This document shows, in pieces, positions 62,486 to 64,000 of a stretch of DNA of 64,000 bases (positions are counted from its first letter, which is position 1; the number at the start of each line of letters is the position of its first letter). Where the stretch lies: NCBI RefSeq assembly GCF_038784515.1, contig NZ_CP152376.1, forward strand, positions 5,022,001-5,086,000, read 5' to 3'. Below the pieces are notes generated by a model. That model did not search any database. It had not been told where the DNA came from and worked only from the letters and a program-made list of their open reading frames with translations. The translations under genes and the position numbers were made by a program. This DNA comes from Rhodoferax sp. GW822-FHT02A01. Its GTDB lineage: Bacteria; Pseudomonadota; Gammaproteobacteria; Burkholderiales; Burkholderiaceae_C.

Positions 62486-63181
62486 CTACCACAAACAATC
62501 TTGCCGGGGCGGCTCTCTGAGCTTGTCTGCCGGACCGGCTGCCATGCGCGCAGCGTCAAATGGGCGCAGAAAACCATGGGCTTCGGCAGGGTCGGCTTGC
62601 AGCCAAGCCCCGTAATCCTGCGGTGCAATGATGGCCGGCATGCGCTTTTCATCGCCGGGACGGTGCATGCGCCCCATGATGGCGTGACCATCTGCATTGA
62701 CGGTCAAAAGCGTGAAGCTGTGCGTGATGACACCGTCTTGCGGATGCACCCATTGTTCCCACAGACCGGCGACGGCAAACGGGTTGCCATCGGCCATGGC
62801 CATCTTCCAACGCACGGCGCGGCCACCGTTGCGCTCGGCCTCTTCCCAGCACGGGTCGAAATAGGCGCGCATGGGTGCCAGGGCCCACTGCCGCTGATGC
62901 CAGGGTCCGCGGTAGCTGGGCTTTTCAGCGGCGGTCTCACTGCGGGCGTTGTAAGTCTTGCGACCTATGGTCTGCGCTTGGACTGTGTCCTTGCACCAGC
63001 GCGGCACCAGTCCGAAGCGCGCAACCCGACACTCCCAGACTCCCTGGGCATTGCGCAACAGAATGGGGGCGTCGTAGCCAGGGTAGGTTTCTTCAGGCCA
63101 GTCCTGCTCCGGCATCTGCACCAACCCCGGATGCATGGCCGCTATTTCCTGGCACACGGAAGGGACGAAGTTGGTGCACAT
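62486..63181 (-). CDS. SRAP-family protein (YedK/HMCES)
   Basis: 231 residues. Met-Cys start (MCTNFVPSVC): after Met removal Cys2 makes a covalent bond to abasic sites in single-stranded DNA. NARSETAAEKPSYRGP is the conserved substrate loop, and HRPGDEKRMPAII the His/Arg motif. It protects replication forks from abasic lesions. No LexA-type box was seen, and it lies 15 bp after the RbgA gene, so it may be read from that promoter. Confidence 0.92.
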   Translation of the reverse strand: MCTNFVPSVCQEIAAMHPGLVQMPEQDWPEETYPGYDAPILLRNAQGVWECRVARFGLVPRWCKDTVQAQTIGRKTYNARSETAAEKPSYRGPWHQRQWALAPMRAYFDPCWEEAERNGGRAVRWKMAMADGNPFAVAGLWEQWVHPQDGVITHSFTLLTVNADGHAIMGRMHRPGDEKRMPAIIAPQDYGAWLQADPAEAHGFLRPFDAARMAAGPADKLREPPRQDCLW

Positions 63182-63196
63182 GACAGGCCAGATGCG

Positions 63197-64000
63197 TCAA
63201 TCGCTGGTTTCATCGTCCAGGTCGTCGCCTTGCGAACCCTTCACGTAGGCGGGCTCGCGCGGCTTTTGCGGGCGCGGGATTTTTTTCAGGCGGATCAGGC
63301 GCGCTTCCTCGATGGCGTCTTTCTTGATCTGGCGCTCGGCATCGAGCTTCTCGCCCGCCCGCAGCCACTCAGCAAACTCTTCGGGCGTCTCCAGCGTGAG
63401 GCGGCCCAGGCTACCCGAACGAAAGTCGTGGATGACGATCTCCGCTGCCTTGGTCAGGTTGACCTTGCCGCCCCCCTGCAAGGCTCCACGCTTGCGGCCG
63501 ATGGCCTCCAGCAACTCCTCATCGGTCTGCCCGGCCACGCCGGTGAGCTTGTAGCGCGACTCCAGACCCTCGGCATAGTGCTGGCGCACATAGTCCAGCA
63601 GTTCCAGCGCCACTTCTTCTTCATCGAAGGCATTGCGGCCTACGGCGCCGCTGGCGGCCAGGTTGTAGCCACTCTTGGCCACGATGATGCGCGGCCATAG
63701 CACGCCCGGCGTGTCGTAGAGGTAGAAGTCGTCGGCAATGGTGATGCGCTGCTCCAGCTTGGTCACACCGGCCTCGTCACCGGTCTTGGCGGCGCGCTTG
63801 CCCTTGAGGGTGTTGATCAGTGTCGACTTGCCCACATTGGGAATGCCGCAGATCAGCACCCGCATGGGCTTGGCCATGCCCCCGCGGTTGGGCGCCAGCG
63901 CATGGCAGGCCGCCACCAGAGCCTTGGCCGGCGTGCTCATGCTGGCGTCCAGCGGCAACGCACGTACGTCGGACTGGGCATTGAAGTAATCCAGCCAAGC
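63197..64000 (-). CDS. Ribosome biogenesis GTPase RbgA/YlqF (partial, 5' end outside window)
   Basis: 267 C-terminal codons visible, entering the window with AWLDYFNAQSDVRALPLD. The circularly permuted GTPase motifs are present: GIPNVGKSTLINTLKG (G1) and YLYDTPGVLWP (G3); G4 (NKxD) should lie to the right of the edge. The C-terminal part has LLDYVRQHYAEGLESRY and a lysine-rich tail PRPQKPREPAYVKG. RbgA helps assemble the 50S subunit. In-frame TTG at 63958 is not a true start. Confidence 0.92.
   Translation of the reverse strand, partial: AWLDYFNAQSDVRALPLDASMSTPAKALVAACHALAPNRGGMAKPMRVLICGIPNVGKSTLINTLKGKRAAKTGDEAGVTKLEQRITIADDFYLYDTPGVLWPRIIVAKSGYNLAASGAVGRNAFDEEEVALELLDYVRQHYAEGLESRYKLTGVAGQTDEELLEAIGRKRGALQGGGKVNLTKAAEIVIHDFRSGSLGRLTLETPEEFAEWLRAGEKLDAERQIKKDAIEEARLIRLKKIPRPQKPREPAYVKGSQGDDLDDETSD

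Noticed and set aside
1..64000. CRISPR arrays, insertion sequences, integrases or prophage
   Set aside because: No regularly spaced short repeats, transposase, recombinase or phage structural genes were found. The only longer direct repeats are the DUF924 ends.

Overview
The window reads as chromosomal DNA of a betaproteobacterium of the order Burkholderiales, most likely Comamonadaceae (Rhodoferax/Curvibacter-like). The evidence is high-GC host genes, the block rpsO-pnp-quinone oxidoreductase-tpiA-secG-tRNA-Leu-nuoABCD, a class I PHA synthase next to a MaoC/phosphotransacetylase fusion and acetate kinase, and an Anbu proteasome-like protease. The genus is an inference from gene content and order; no rRNA is present.

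Layout. 1-7271 (minus): housekeeping run rpsO, pnp, qor, tpiA, secG, tRNA-Leu(GAG), nuoA-D (nuoD cut by the edge). 7594-11300: small heat-shock protein, tsaD with a divergent GNAT gene, a small unknown protein, ybiB. 11297-13419: an exported creatininase-family protein with an exported beta-propeller protein. 13567-18936: carbon and energy storage operon phaC, MaoC-PTA and ackA followed by an HDOD gene, behind an FNR-type promoter. 19016-25699: GlxA-type regulator and divergent MFS transporter, mutS, a chemoreceptor gene with an apparent ATT start. 25757-31505: Anbu, alpha/beta hydrolase, uppP, a MacAB-type efflux system. 31592-36559: a P-loop protein, a LivJ-type binding protein with a structured leader, a membrane protein, glnS.

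36560-40785 is the accessory part. A visibly AT-rich gene for a 708-residue ATPase with zinc ribbon and winged helix follows glnS. Then comes a DUF924 gene and two successive MNT/HEPN (MntA-HepT-like) toxin-antitoxin modules. After each module the 3' end of the DUF924 gene is repeated (about 299 bp, then an exact 42 bp). The second HEPN gene is a relic. This looks like repeated module insertion at the 3' end of a host gene and is the most interesting structure here.

40781-52692 is ordinary host DNA: aldehyde dehydrogenase and LysR regulator, udk, a J-like membrane protein, a phospholipase D-like protein, a carboxypeptidase, trxC, an ene-reductase, an esterase, an exonuclease, a methyltransferase, a truncated RcnB-like frame and a Dsb-like lipoprotein. 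52689-61879 is a signalling block: cheW, chemoreceptor, HD-GYP regulator and hybrid kinase in one apparent operon, plus a NarL-type kinase/regulator pair. The window ends with a universal stress protein behind a second FNR-type dyad, a YedK-type SRAP protein and a partial RbgA/YlqF GTPase.

Cross-cutting signals: nine genes have a -10-like hexamer ending 6 to 8 nt before the start codon (leaderless-type initiation); three convergent gene ends overlap through CTAG; several genes need TTG, GTG or ATT starts. No CRISPR array, insertion sequence, integrase or complete prophage was seen.
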